In this document: positions 35,021-45,911 of the stretch, in pieces
Position numbering within the stretch: position 1 is the first letter of the stretch
How the letters are laid out: every line of letters starts with the position of its first letter
Origin: Buddleja alternifolia
Lineage: Eukaryota; Streptophyta; Magnoliopsida; Lamiales; Scrophulariaceae
DNA: 64,000 nucleotides
NCBI GenBank assembly: GCA_019426215.1
Contig: CM033391.1
Location: 15,984,708-16,048,707, forward strand
Direction of reading: 5' to 3'
Notes under the pieces: generated by a model
Told to the model about the DNA's origin: nothing
Seen by the model: only the letters and a program-made list of their open reading frames with translations
Database searches by the model: none
Made by a program: the position numbers and the translations under genes

Positions 35021-35377
35021 ATCTTAGTCATGACATTTGAAATTGTGAAATAGGACCGCATATTATATTGAGTCGGGCCAAGTTGGCGAGAGCTCTAGCA
35101 TTTTTAGAAAGTTAAGATTGAGTTTAATGATAAGTGTTTAGAAGCATATGAGCATGCTCAAGATATAAGTTAACAATGAATAAATAAATCAATAGAGATA
35201 TAAATCAATATATTTATTAACACTTAGCTCGGACTTAAACTATATATATAGACAAAACTCAATCCATTGACTTAATAAGTTAGAGAATAAATGAAAGTAC
35301 TAAGGATATTTAATAATTTAACAATATTTTATATACATAAATAATAGCGACTGACATTTTATAAGATGATCAATTTT

Positions 35378-35420
35378 AACCCTAAACCCTAGACCCTAAA
35401 CCCAGACCCTAAACCCTAAA
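35378..35420. repeat. Interstitial telomere-like repeats
   Basis: Five imperfect copies of CCCTAAA (with AGACCCTAAAC variants) occur in tandem inside the CACTA element. They are far from any chromosome end as judged by flanking sequence. Confidence 0.8.
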
Positions 35421-35506
35421 TCATAAATAACAAGTTTCTTAATTTTAAGGAAAAATTCAAAATAAATAACATCTAAAATAGATAAAATATAATTTATTAT
35501 TATTAT

Positions 35507-35540
35507 AAATATATATATATATATATATATGCGTGTGTGT
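35507..35540. repeat. (AT)n then (GT)n microsatellite
   Basis: About 11 AT repeats followed by GCGTGTGTGT, within the right subterminal part of the CACTA element. Confidence 0.85.
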
Positions 35541-37340
35541 TTTTTACGTTTTTGTTAACAATAGCTTCATGTTATAATATATTCCATAATATATTTTTAA
35601 ATCTATTAGGTAATTATTAATATTTATTTATTATTTTATTTTAATCATAAAGATATTCAGCAACAATTGCTTTGTTCCTAAAAAACAATATTATATTTCC
35701 TCTCATTTTCCAACAAATATATTTTGTTGGCAAAATTTAGTGATTTCTTATTTATTTTTACAGAATATTCAGCTACAAATTTAGAAACAAGAAAAATGGC
35801 GGGAAGTTTGCCTCCATTTTTTTATGGAACGAAATGTTTGCTACAAATTTTGGGAACGAATAAATTTGTTCTTAATTTCTGCAACAAAATTATTTGATGT
35901 TAATTTTGTAGGAAAGCTTGAAATCACATTGCTTGCTAAAATTGTAGCCAATTGCCAACAAATTTACTATGCTTCCTAATTTTTTGTTCCAATTTGATGT
36001 TTTTTTGTAGTGATAGGTGCACTAATGGAGATAATGACACTCAAACATGACTCGCATCGTTTTTGTCACATGATTTTTCACTCTTTGACAGTCAATGACA
36101 GAATTGACTAAATTGTAATAGGTGTGTCTGAACTTTAGACCTGAGGAATTGAGTTAAAAATATACTTGTGACATTAGGTTTGTCTTTAGAGTAGTTAGAC
36201 CCAATTCACCCTTTGGTGGGGTCGACCTTGAACTGCAACCTAATGGACAAGTAGTAGTCTTAACTGATATCCAAGATGGTATTCGCTTCCTTGAAAGTGA
36301 ACGAGGAATTATTCTATGCATTTATAAGTAGGTTAGATCTTAAAGTCTTTGACCAAAGCATTCACTGATCTAGACTTATTATAAATATAACATAGAGTCG
36401 AGTTTATGAGTTTGACCTAAACCATGACTCTCACTTGACTAGGATAAGAAAACGAAGAGCTTGTATTCACACGGTATTTACAATAGGAAAGGTAAAAATG
36501 ATCCAATCATTTCATCTTATTTGGGATAGATGTGGGCCACTTGACTAGCTAGATGCAACCCACATTCAATGGAATCCTCCCATTTCCAAATATAGATGAA
36601 CCTAAAGAGTCACGCTTAAAAAGGAAAGATCAAAAGAAAATGTGGTATATCTCTTGTGGTAATAATTTAAGTATTGAATGCTTAAAATTAATTAAATGGA
36701 ATTAATTATTTGAAGAAATAAGTTAATTCATTTATACGTTAATTAATATATTATTATTTGGAGAAATAAAATTAATTAAATATCTCATCTATTATTTAAT
36801 TAGATTGATTAATTAGATTGAATTAATTAATTAATTAAATAAAGGATTAGACCGAGCTCAAATTGGTGCACCATGACCGTGTGGGGCGGCCTAGTAGGCG
36901 TCCTACATGAGCTATTTTTAGCCTTATGTTATAACTTAAGTGATATAAATATATCACATTGGTTAATACTTAGGTCATCACATTAGTTACACACTTGAGC
37001 CACAAGAAAGAAAAACCCTTCCTCTCTCTTCTCTCTAGCCATCGGCCACTCCGCCAAGAGGAGAATAAATTTTTCTCTTCGAGTTTTTTTCGGTGAGACA
37101 ATTTAGAGGCAACACTTTTGGACTGCTCGGATTATCAATCAATCAGCCGGATCAGTTCGCGAAAACGTTAAAAATTTCAAAATTAGTGATTCTCCAACCA
37201 CTTCGTTACAACTGGTAAGTGTAGATATCTCTCTCATACATACGCGTGATAAAACCCCGGGATTAATCTTGTATTGGAAAAATCCAAAAAAGTTTAATTA
37301 AACCGTTTTCGCTGCCTTTTAGTTTATTTTTTCCCTACAG

Positions 37341-37352
37341 TGGTATCAGAGC
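37341..37352 (+). other. Copia B primer binding site, initiator tRNA-Met type
   Basis: TGGTATCAGAGC lies one base after the LTR end at 37339. It fixes copia B as + strand. Confidence 0.85.
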
Positions 37353-37531
37353 CAAATTGCTGGGTTCGGCGTATGTAATTTTCATGTAAATATGTGATTA
37401 GATGCATGATTTACAGTTTTCTGCGATGCATGATTAAATATGTAGATTTCACGTTTTTATGTTCTTGAGAAAATTTTATTTATTTTTATTCGTTAGAAAT
37501 TAATAAGAATTGGATTTTATGTAAATTTAAT

Positions 37532-38982
37532 GTGATGAAAATAAAAATTCTCGGTTTCAGCAACCAACCAGTCGCCATGGTGGCGACGCCGGCGGCAAAG
37601 TCGCTGGCGATAGGCGCTGCTGTGCGCGCACAGGCTGGGCCGTGTGCACGCCTAGCAAGCGAGATGGGCTCGCGCCAGATAGCCATGATCAATATTAGAA
37701 TTCTGGTAGCCATAGCTGCAAACTTAGATTATGAAATCTGGCAAATGGATGTGAATACCTCATTTCTAAATGGATACCTCGAGGAGGACATTTATATGCA
37801 ACAACCCTGGGGTTTCATATCGGAAGCAAATTCTCATAAAGTTTACAAACTCAATAGATACATTTATGGAATAAAACTAGCCTCTCGTAGTTGGAATCTC
37901 CGGTTCGATGAAGAAGCAAGGAAATATGGATTCATCAAGAATGAAGATAAACCATGTGTTTACAAAATGGTCAGTGGGAGCAAGTTGACATTCCTGGTTT
38001 TGTATGTAGATGATATACTACTTATAGGGATTGACATAGGCTTATTGACATTGGTCAAGACATGGCTCTCAAGCGCGTTCTCCATGAAAGACTTGGGAGA
38101 AGCTACCTACATTCTGGAAATTCGCTTATATAGAGATAAAGCGAATAAAATGATAGAAATCTCCCAAGCGCTCTTCCTAGAGAAAGTCCTCAAGAAATAT
38201 GAAATGCATAATTCTAAGGGAGGACTTTTGCCCATGAGACATGGTATTCATCTCTCCAAATCTATGAGTCCTAAGACGGACAAGGATAGAATGGAAATGA
38301 AGAATCTATGCATCAGCAGTAAGGAGTCTCATGTACGATATGTTGTGCACAAGACCGAATCGGGCATATGCTGTGAGCATGGTTAGTAGGTTTCAAGCAA
38401 ACTTGGGGAGCAACATTGGACAACAGTGAAGTGTATCTTGTAGTACTTAAGAAGAACTAAAGATATGCTTTTGATATATGGAAATGGATAATTGAAAGTA
38501 GATGTTTACATTAATGCAAATTTTCAATCTGATCCAGATGACCTTAAATCCACCTCTGAGTACATATTCACGCTCAATGGTGGAGCAATGTCATGGAAAG
38601 TTCCAAGCAAAGCACAACTACCGATTCCACAACCGAGGCGGAATATGTGGCTGCCTCTGAGGTAGCCAAAGAAGCTATTTGGATGAGAAAGTTCATAACT
38701 GAACTTCAAGTGGTTCCTAGAGTGGAAATCCCGTTGCCACTATGGTATGACAACAATGGAGAAATTGTGCAAGCTAAAGAACCAAGGTCTCACAACAACT
38801 CTAAACACGTGGTGAGAAAATATCATATAATACGAGAAATCGTTGGAAGAGGCAATATCGCCATTCAGAAAATAGCCTCAGCGGACAATATGGCTGACCC
38901 ACTCACCAAGCCATTATCACAGGCGGTGCTATATAGACATCTTGAGAAGATGGGCATCAAATACCATAGCGATTGGCGTTGA
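37532..38982 (+). pseudogene. Copia B deleted pol: leader joined to reverse transcriptase, then RNase H
   Basis: The open frame at 37532-38386 (284 aa) starts in the GC-rich leader (about the first 50 residues, MVATPAAKSLAIG and onward). It then runs straight into reverse transcriptase (IWQMDVNTSFLNGYLEEDIY, YVDDILLIG), so gag, protease, integrase and the start of RT were removed by one deletion joining near 37690. The frame shifts near 38310, before the rest of the RT thumb. A second open piece at 38593-38982 encodes RNase H (STTEAEYVAASE, NNSKH, ADPLTKP). No functional element product is expected. It is related to copia A at 11960-14600. Confidence 0.85.
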
Positions 38983-38997
38983 CTGCAAGTGGGAGAT

Positions 38998-40690
38998 TGT
39001 TAGGTGTATGCCCTCAATGCCAGTGAGGAATTAGATTTAGTAGGGCATTGATTAGTTATCTTGTACAAACGATTAAATTTTCATTTATAGAATAAAGGTA
39101 TTGATTTTGTTCACGTAAATCTAAATGGAATTTAAGTGTGTTGAACAAATAGTCCCTTAGATTTGAAGATAGACTTTCCACCTCTTATGTGGATAAGAGG
39201 AGAAACTGGAAGAGTCAAGTACTTAATTTCTTAATAATGGTTCGGGAGTCAAGAAATTTTAATTGGGCATTAAAATTCAACTCGTATGACACCTGCTTTG
39301 ACAAGGAGTGTTAGTCGAACACTGATTAGATAGTGGGAGCTGGTGTCATGAATATAGTTAATGGAATTAACATATTTGACCCTGACTCGCATTAATCCGA
39401 TCATATGGGTATTTACTCTTCGACAGTCAATGATTGGGATTAAGATTGTGACAGTATGGGTGGACTTTAGACCTAAGGAGTTATTTACAATGTGCTTGTA
39501 GTATTGGATATGTTACCAAAGTAACTAGACCCGTATCACCTGATAGGTGGGGTCAACCTCGAAGTAGGATTCATATGGTGCATTCGACATTGTAAAATAT
39601 AACTGTCAATATGAAATTTACTGTCTCGATAGTAGAAGAGTATGTAACCTGTACGATCATAAGTTATTGAAATTATAAGTCTTTAGCCAAAGCATATAAA
39701 CTAACTAGTGATGGTCGCTGAGGGTAATTTTGTAATTTCACATTATTATGATTACTAAGTACAGCATCAAGTTCTATAAGTTTGACGTACCGTGGCCCTT
39801 ACTTGATCGGGTCACGCCGGTGAAGAATTTATATGCATATGGTAATCATAATCAAGGTTCGTGATGACATTTTCATCTCGTATGCAATTGGGCTACGATT
39901 TGGTTCCATGGTGCTGGCTAGGTGATAACCTTATCCTTTCGTATCCTCTTATTGCCAATTGAATCGAGCCTAGAGAGTCGTGCTATGTGAAGAAAAAAAT
40001 TATTTTTTATGCTAAGGGTATTTTGGTAAATTCACATTAGATGTGATTGACTGACAAAATGGATGGCATTATTTAATTAAAGATTTTTAATTGGATTGAT
40101 TAAATTATTTAATTCATAAGTTAAATCAATTGGAATTAATTTATAAGTTGAATTAAATTAATTGGATTAAGTTTAATTGGATTAAACGTTAAAGTAATCA
40201 ATTAAGAGTCAAATTGGATGGACTTGGACTTAATTAATTACATATGGGCTACGATGGAACAAAGCTCGGAAGCCCATTCCTAATAGGCCTAGCTATTGCC
40301 CCCTCTTATGTGTACTAAGGGTTTTGTTTAACTTGGTATAAGTTGTTAGTCAGTGATAGAATTCTATCTAAGTCATTATTATGAATCTAACTTTGAGAGA
40401 AACAAACCTATGCAAAAGAAAAGACAAAAATTTTCTCCCCTCTCTCCTAACTAGCCACCGCCGCCATCTTGCTGTGGAGGAGATCAAAGTTTTCTTGGAG
40501 ATATTCTTTTGCGTGATAATCTAGAGGCAAGAGTCTGGGGCTGCTACTGATTAATCAATTTTTGTCATCAAGAGGTATTTCGATTATCCTCTTTCGTATT
40601 TTTCTTGTCGCGAATTTATATCCTGAAACTCCGGATTCAATTTCTAGAGTGATTCGAATAAAAATTCTATCTGCTAGATCGAATCACAAC
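38998..40690 (+). repeat. 3' LTR of copia B, right end uncertain
   Basis: It starts TGTTAGGTGTATGCCCTC directly after the polypurine tract TGCAAGTGGGAGAT (38984-38997). It follows the 5' LTR in block order up to about 40570, after which the match fades. No terminal CA matching the 5' LTR end was found, so the end is truncated or replaced. Confidence 0.7.
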
Positions 40691-40994
40691 AATGTGTCAT
40701 ATGAATGGCGTGTGACACGAGTGCACACTGGGCGTGTGACACACTTGTCACACGCCTAATAGCATGTAGATGACCTAGTTTGACTACGTCATGTTGGGGA
40801 ACAAGAAACATGGAGGAATATAAATACTCTTCTTATTCCTTGTGCCTCATAATAACTAGTAGTCATCTTCACGTAAAACAAAGAAAGTCGAAAAACCTTC
40901 TCCCTCTCTATCACTATAGCCACTGTCCAAGGAGTGAAAAGGAGGAGATTTTTCAAGATTTTCAAGATTTTTCTGGCGAAAAACCCTTTTTTTC
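40691..40994 (+). mobile_element. Fragment of another copia-type LTR
   Basis: It holds a TATA-like AATATAAATACTC (about 40814) and a CTTCTCCCTCTCTATCAC tract with AGCCACTG, parallel to the promoter and leader part of copia B LTRs at 36950-37060 and 40380-40470. No ends or target duplication are visible. Confidence 0.45.
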
Positions 40995-42400
40995 TCTATC
41001 ACACACAGACTTCAACTCTCTTAGATCTCTTCACTATCAAGCTTCTTCCACCCAGAAATAATGCTTAATCTTCAACTTCTTCTTCACACAGATAAAGAGG
41101 TTGAAGGGTTTGTTTGATTTTGGAAGTTCAAACAACTTGGAATATCTCAATAATAGAGTAGAGTCCTACTGGAAGATGTTTAAGATATTTGTGACTGTCT
41201 TTGGGATTAAAGAAAAGCTTCAAGGATATAAATATGAAGATGAGCTTTTCTTGGAAGTATTTGGACTTGAATAAATTCAGCAAAGGGTTTGCAATTTAGC
41301 TTGAATGAATTTTCACATGTGTGTATTCTTGTATTTATGGTTTGCTGTGAAGTCCTATTTATAAGCAATCTTGGTAACTGTCCGTTGGACACATGTGCAG
41401 GTGCGTGCCTTTCACTTGAGCAAGTGGAACTACTTCCATTCTGAAATCCCTGAAATTCTGCTGCAAGGATTGGATGCAGCAATTTTGAACGATGACAGTC
41501 CAATCAAAGTGGCTTGTCCGTACGTCAATAGTCCTTATCACATTTAATGCTCTTATCAGGCATTAAATGCGTTTGAATTCAATTTATGTTGGAGTTAAAT
41601 GCTCGTTATTAATTGTATTTAAGTCCCTCTAGAGTCTGGATATTTATTTCAGGTGAATCTTATTGCTTGGACGTTGATTCAGGAATCCTGAAATGTCTTT
41701 AGCGCTTGACAGACACTTAAGACAATCTTCTTCTTCTTTTGACTTCAGACGCTAGTCTTCAACTTTCTCTCTTTGACAGACTCACCTAGAATTTTATCAG
41801 CGATTGAGCTTCCAATACTTAATCTAAAATCTAAAAAGATAAAAGTCAAGCCTAACAAATAATAAACTTACAACGCTTATACAATGTTATATGAATGTAT
41901 AAACTTATATTCTTTTAGGGTCTAACATTAAAATCATATCTTGTCATCATTAAAATTTCTAACATGAAATTTCCTAACAATTTTCCCCTTTTTGATGATG
42001 TTAAGACCTCAACCCTTTTATAGTTCAAGAGTTAGACAAAAGATCAAAAGATATAAAGTTAGCGTTTGAAAGGTAGATGGTTAGCTAACAGTTAGTGCAA
42101 TTAACTTCAACAAAGTGTCTCAACGATATCTAATTATATAAAGGCATTCAAGGTACTAAATGATTTACACTAATTGAAAAGCATACATAAATGCAACAGA
42201 ATAAATAAACATAATAAGCTCAGTGTTTTCTTTTGGAAGGAGATTTATTTGCTTCTTTTATTTCTTGCTCTTCTTGCTTAGCAAACATTGTTGTCTTTCA
42301 ATATCCCTTATCTCTTTGGAGTATCACCAAGAACTCCAAGGGGTCAAGATTGGTAGTGGATTGCTTCTGTAACTAATCCACCGTGACGAGAAAAACGTGT
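40995..42400 (-). mobile_element. Truncated SIRE-like family copy (LTR part plus 3' interior)
   Basis: 40995-41979 matches the second half of the SIRE-like LTR (compare 50530-51699), including CTATTTATAAG near 41355 and the end TTTCCTAACA at 41979. A purine tract (minus strand CATCAAAAAGGGGAAAAT) follows at about 41997-41980. About 41980-42400 then resembles the start of the interior at 51700. The rest of the element is missing. It is strongly diverged from the young copy. Confidence 0.75.
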
Positions 42401-42573
42401 CTGATGTATCCAAAATAAGAAAGAAGAAAAGCATGTTTTTAATTCAATCAACACAAGAAAGCTAGTAAGTGAGTCTAAGTTGAGATACATGGATCAATAA
42501 TTCCGCTGCTTTTGTTAGTAAAACCAATCAACTCCCTAATTATGTGTCCATGTGGTTTCCAACACTTATTTTA

Positions 42574-43501
42574 CTAATTTCTAGGGGTGTTCATGGTTTT
42601 TCGAAACCGCACCATATCGTACCGCACCGTATCGAAATATTGTTTTTTTTTTTCTAAAAATCTATAGGTCTTGGTATGAGCCTGTGCCGTACCAGCTATC
42701 TTGGTATGATTTTGATTTCAGAAAATTTGTACCGGTAAAAAATTGTATCGTACCGTATAATACTATATATAATTATTTATTTTATTTGTATAATATATAA
42801 GTGATTCTATTGAAGGAATTTTTAAAACTTAGAGATACAAATGTACTAGAAATCAATATATTACCAAAACTTGTGTGGTGATGTATGATATTTTTAGAAA
42901 TATAAAAATTAACTCAATTAAAATTGAAAATTAGTTAAAAGAGAGACTAAAATTATTCTCTAAAGTTATTTGAAAGCCTAAACTATAGAATTAGAATATC
43001 AATATTAAGAATTTGAGTTTGATTATATCAGCCTTAAGACAAAAGACGCCGTCATAGAACGCAGACAACACACTTCTTCTTCCGCATAAAATCTAAACTT
43101 ATTATTATCAAGGTATGAATTTTTCATTTTATTTAAAAGTAATCAAAATCTTTATATTTTCTTTGATTCTACTTCTTGCAACAATATTAGTTTTTTGCTA
43201 AAAAAAATTGATAATTCTTTGGAGTTTCAGATTATGTATTTGTGTTAATTATTATCATGATTGCTTAATTCTTGTGATAATTTAGTTTTGTAACTGTTTT
43301 TAATTTTATTATGTAATTTATAGTAAAAATACCGTAAAACCATACCACACCGTACCGAAACCGTACCATACCATATACAATGGTACCGGTTTCAAAAAAT
43401 CAAATTTTGGTATTAATTATCCCAAAATCGTAACTATTGATATGGTATAAATTTTATAAAAATACTGTAAAAACCAGACTGTGTGCACCCCTACTAATTT
43501 C
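42574..43501. mobile_element. Non-autonomous hAT element with 8-bp target duplication
   Basis: 912 bp (42582-43493) with ends TAGGGGTGTTCATGG and GTGTGCACCCCTA, typical hAT termini. CTAATTTC flanks both sides (42574-42581, 43494-43501). Both subterminal regions carry many ACCGTACCG/ACCATACCG motifs (about 42600-42660 and 43330-43395), likely transposase-binding repeats. No transposase frame is present. The perfect target duplication suggests a fairly recent insertion. Confidence 0.92.
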
Positions 43502-43624
43502 CAATATAAATTTGATTGTGTTTAAATGACTTAGGATTATATATAATGTTATAACTAAAGTGATATATGAGTTGAAAAAAAATCAAATTATCGAGTATTG
43601 TATCCTTTTTACCATAATTAATAT

Positions 43625-43886
43625 GAAAAATTACACATAGACCCTCTCACTTATTATGTAATTACCAAATCCCCTCTCCCCATTTATTGAGTAATTACCA
43701 ACACACATCCTCAAACGGTCTATTTATATGGTTTACAAAGGGGTAAGATTGTTTAAATTTTTAAGTACACAAGTAGTGTGATTGTAAAAAATGCGTTAAC
43801 ATGAGAGGAACTTTAAGTAATTTTCAATAAGTGAGGAGAGTTTTTGGTAATTACACAATAAGTGAGAAGCCTGTTTGTAATTTTTC
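43625..43886. mobile_element. Foldback MITE, family M, copy a
   Basis: The left arm GAAAAATTACACATAGACCC followed by CTTATTATGTAATTACC is matched in inverted orientation by GGTAATTACACAATAAGTGA and GTTTGTAATTTTTC at the right. Arms are about 55 bases. It has no coding capacity. Confidence 0.8.
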
Positions 43887-43937
43887 CTAAACAATAAAAT
43901 AGAAAAGATCATATTTGATACTTTTTATAAAATTTGG

Positions 43938-44191
43938 GAAAATTACACACAAACCCCCTTACTTATTGTATAATTACAATAACTCCCCTTCATTTATTGA
44001 AAATTACCAACACACCCTCTCATGTTAAAGTTTCTTAAAATTACATCCCTTGTGTGTTTGACAATTCTTACAATTTTACCTCTGTAAATCTTATAAATAG
44101 ACCACTTAAGGGGGTGTGTTGATAATTTTCGATAACTAAAGGGGAATTTTGATAATTATGTAATAAATAAGGGGTTCTGTGTTTAATTTTC
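43938..44191. mobile_element. Foldback MITE, family M, copy b
   Basis: Left arm GAAAATTACACACAAACCCC and right arm GGGGTTCTGTGTTTAATTTTC are inverted copies. The interior phrases (ACCAACACACCCTC, CTTATAAATAGACC) match copy a in reverse order. It lies about 50 bases from copy a. Confidence 0.8.
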
Positions 44192-44410
44192 TCTAAAGAA
44201 GGGATTTTGAAAGGCCAAATTGAGATGTTTTTAAAATTTGAAGTTCAAATTAGTACAAAGCATCAGTTCAAAGATGAACAGTTTTATTTGTACGGTAATT
44301 ATCAAATGACCAAACTACATTTTACAAATTTCCTTACAGTTTTAGTATTACTTTGCTATTAATTGAGTGAAAATATAACGTGAATAACAGGTCATCATTG
44401 TATTTAGGGT

Positions 44411-44694
44411 GAATTGCTGCACAACTCCTCACTTTAGTATTAATTATCAAACTCATTTGACTTTTGATTAATTATAATGAAGCCCCTCAAGAAGTCTTTT
44501 TGTAAGATTTATATGGTGTAAAATTGTAAGAATTTTTAAATATAAAGGAGATTTAATTGTTAGAATATCTTCTTTAATTGTTAGAATATCTTAACATAAA
44601 AATTTTATGTATTTTCGAAAATATGAGGTGGTTTTTGTTAGTTTTGCACTAAAAATGAAGGTGTGTAACTGTGTAGTGTGTACATGTAATTTTC
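44411..44694. mobile_element. Degenerate foldback MITE, possibly family M, copy c
   Basis: A left part (GAATTGCTGCACAACTCCTC) and a right part ending TACATGTAATTTTC carry the same interior logic (TTGTAAGATTTATATGGTG near 44500) as copies a and b, but arms are eroded. A 22-base repeat, TTAATTGTTAGAATATCTT, occurs twice near 44560-44600. Confidence 0.45.
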
Positions 44695-45359
44695 TCGTGT
44701 GTTTACAGTTTACTCATCCAACCAACTTCCGTGTTTCCTTGCACGAATTCGAACAAAGGTTGTTTGAGTCAGAAAAATGATTGCGACCACGGTCCACGGC
44801 CATAAAGTTTGAATTTCAACTAACAGGTGGCGCAAGTCATGAGGTTCAGTGGAGCCCAAATGCAATTTTTTGAGAATCACAATAACATTATACTATTATT
44901 ATTTCCTTTTATAGTGATAGGAGCACCCATCCATCAACTTTGGTGTTTTGCAAATTTAAAATAGATTGAATTGACCCCAATAAGAATATAATTTCAAGAT
45001 AGATTTTGGCAAACTATTCTCTCACATCTCTTTTCTTTCTTATCATACCTCTACCTCACATTATTTTTCTCTAGATATTTATTCTATATTTTATCATTTT
45101 ATGCCCAGGACACATATGATTCTAGAAAGAGATAGCGATTATGGAAGATTTACTGAACCTAATGCAGAGACTAGTAAATCGAGGGACCCCCAGTTTCTCT
45201 CAAGGATACTTTTGCAAGGGTCACCACAAATTCACAAACTATTTTCACAATTTAGTAATCCGTCAATGAAATTAAATCATCAAGAATTTTCATACAAACG
45301 CCCAAAACGCCAAACATCACGGCAAACACGGCAACAGTATGAATATCATTCTCAATGAC
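44695..45359. other. Sequence without recognised gene
   Basis: An open frame at 45101-45358 on the + strand (85 aa) has no recognisable domain and no support; it may be part of the pararetrovirus non-coding region read backwards. Nothing else is assignable. Confidence 0.4.
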
Positions 45360-45591
45360 CCAATTTCAGTCAATTTACTAAATTAACCCATTAGAGTCCA
45401 TACCATAACGGAAATCTCTTTTTAGAATTATCAATCCATGTTTTTTAGAAGAATCATGAGAGTTTAGATAAAATTTAACACAAAAGGATTTAGCCTATAA
45501 GGCTCATCCTTAACACAAATTAAAAATAAAATTAAACTTTAAGATAAATAAATAAGAGAATTTACAAGATAAACTCTTCTTTTTATTACAG

Positions 45592-45734
45592 CAACTTCAA
45601 TAATTTACAAGAACTTGGTATTTTACAACGGAGATGGAGACTGAAGCGAGTGAGGGAGAGGGATTTTTTAGAGAGAAAGCTAGCTAACAAATTTCTAAGG
45701 CTTACAAATACAAAGGTCAGCCCCTCTATTTATA
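45592..45734 (-). promoter_or_regulatory. Pararetrovirus-like promoter and poly(A) signal
   Basis: On the minus strand a TATA box (TATAAATAGAGGGG) lies at 45734-45721 and an AATAAA at 45597-45592, about 125 bases downstream. A short transcript-start to poly(A) distance is how caulimovirids make a terminally redundant pregenome. Upstream, at 45822-45853, CTGTTATGAACAGTA occurs twice with a 17-bp period, and GAATAGTA/TACTATTC forms a palindrome at 45859-45878; these may be enhancer sites. Confidence 0.55.
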
Positions 45735-45911
45735 AGAATTTGAGGCGGCGAATCTCAAACCAAAATTTAAAATAGTTTATACTATTTATACAGTAATTTC
45801 ACTATTCAAACAATACTATTACTGTTATGAACAGTAATCTGTTATGAACAGTACCGAATGAATAGTATTTTACTATTCATGAGTAGGATGTACTCTTTTT
45901 CTGATCAGCTT

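Larger units (their letters stand above)
30535..36015. mobile_element. CACTA (En/Spm-like) element with ATA target duplication
   Basis: The element starts CACTACAAGAAAAAC at 30538 and ends TTTTTTTGTAGTG at 36012, the classic plant CACTA termini. ATA flanks both ends (30535-30537, 36013-36015), the expected 3-bp duplication. Subterminal regions are packed with short repeats of CAACAAAT/ATTTGTTGG in both orientations (30570-30930 and 35650-36000), the usual transposase-binding layout. It is 5475 bp and sits inside a copia LTR. Only a C-terminal scrap of transposase remains, so it is non-autonomous. Confidence 0.93.
30211..37339 (+). repeat. 5' LTR of copia B, split by a CACTA element
   Basis: It begins TGTTAGGTTTATGTCC at 30211 and ends TTTTTTCCCTACA at 37339, one base before the PBS. 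Removing the CACTA element and one copy of its ATA duplication leaves about 1651 bp. It aligns in order with the 3' LTR at 38998 (for example the GACAGTCAATGA block at about 36090 versus 39440) but with heavy divergence, so the two ends may have recombined between subfamilies. Confidence 0.75.

Noticed and set aside
35378..35420. Telomere repeats as a chromosome end
   Set aside because: Only five degenerate units, embedded in a transposon with sequence on both sides.
45101..45358. 85-codon + strand frame as a host gene
   Set aside because: No domain, no exon context, and it lies at the edge of the pararetrovirus non-coding region.
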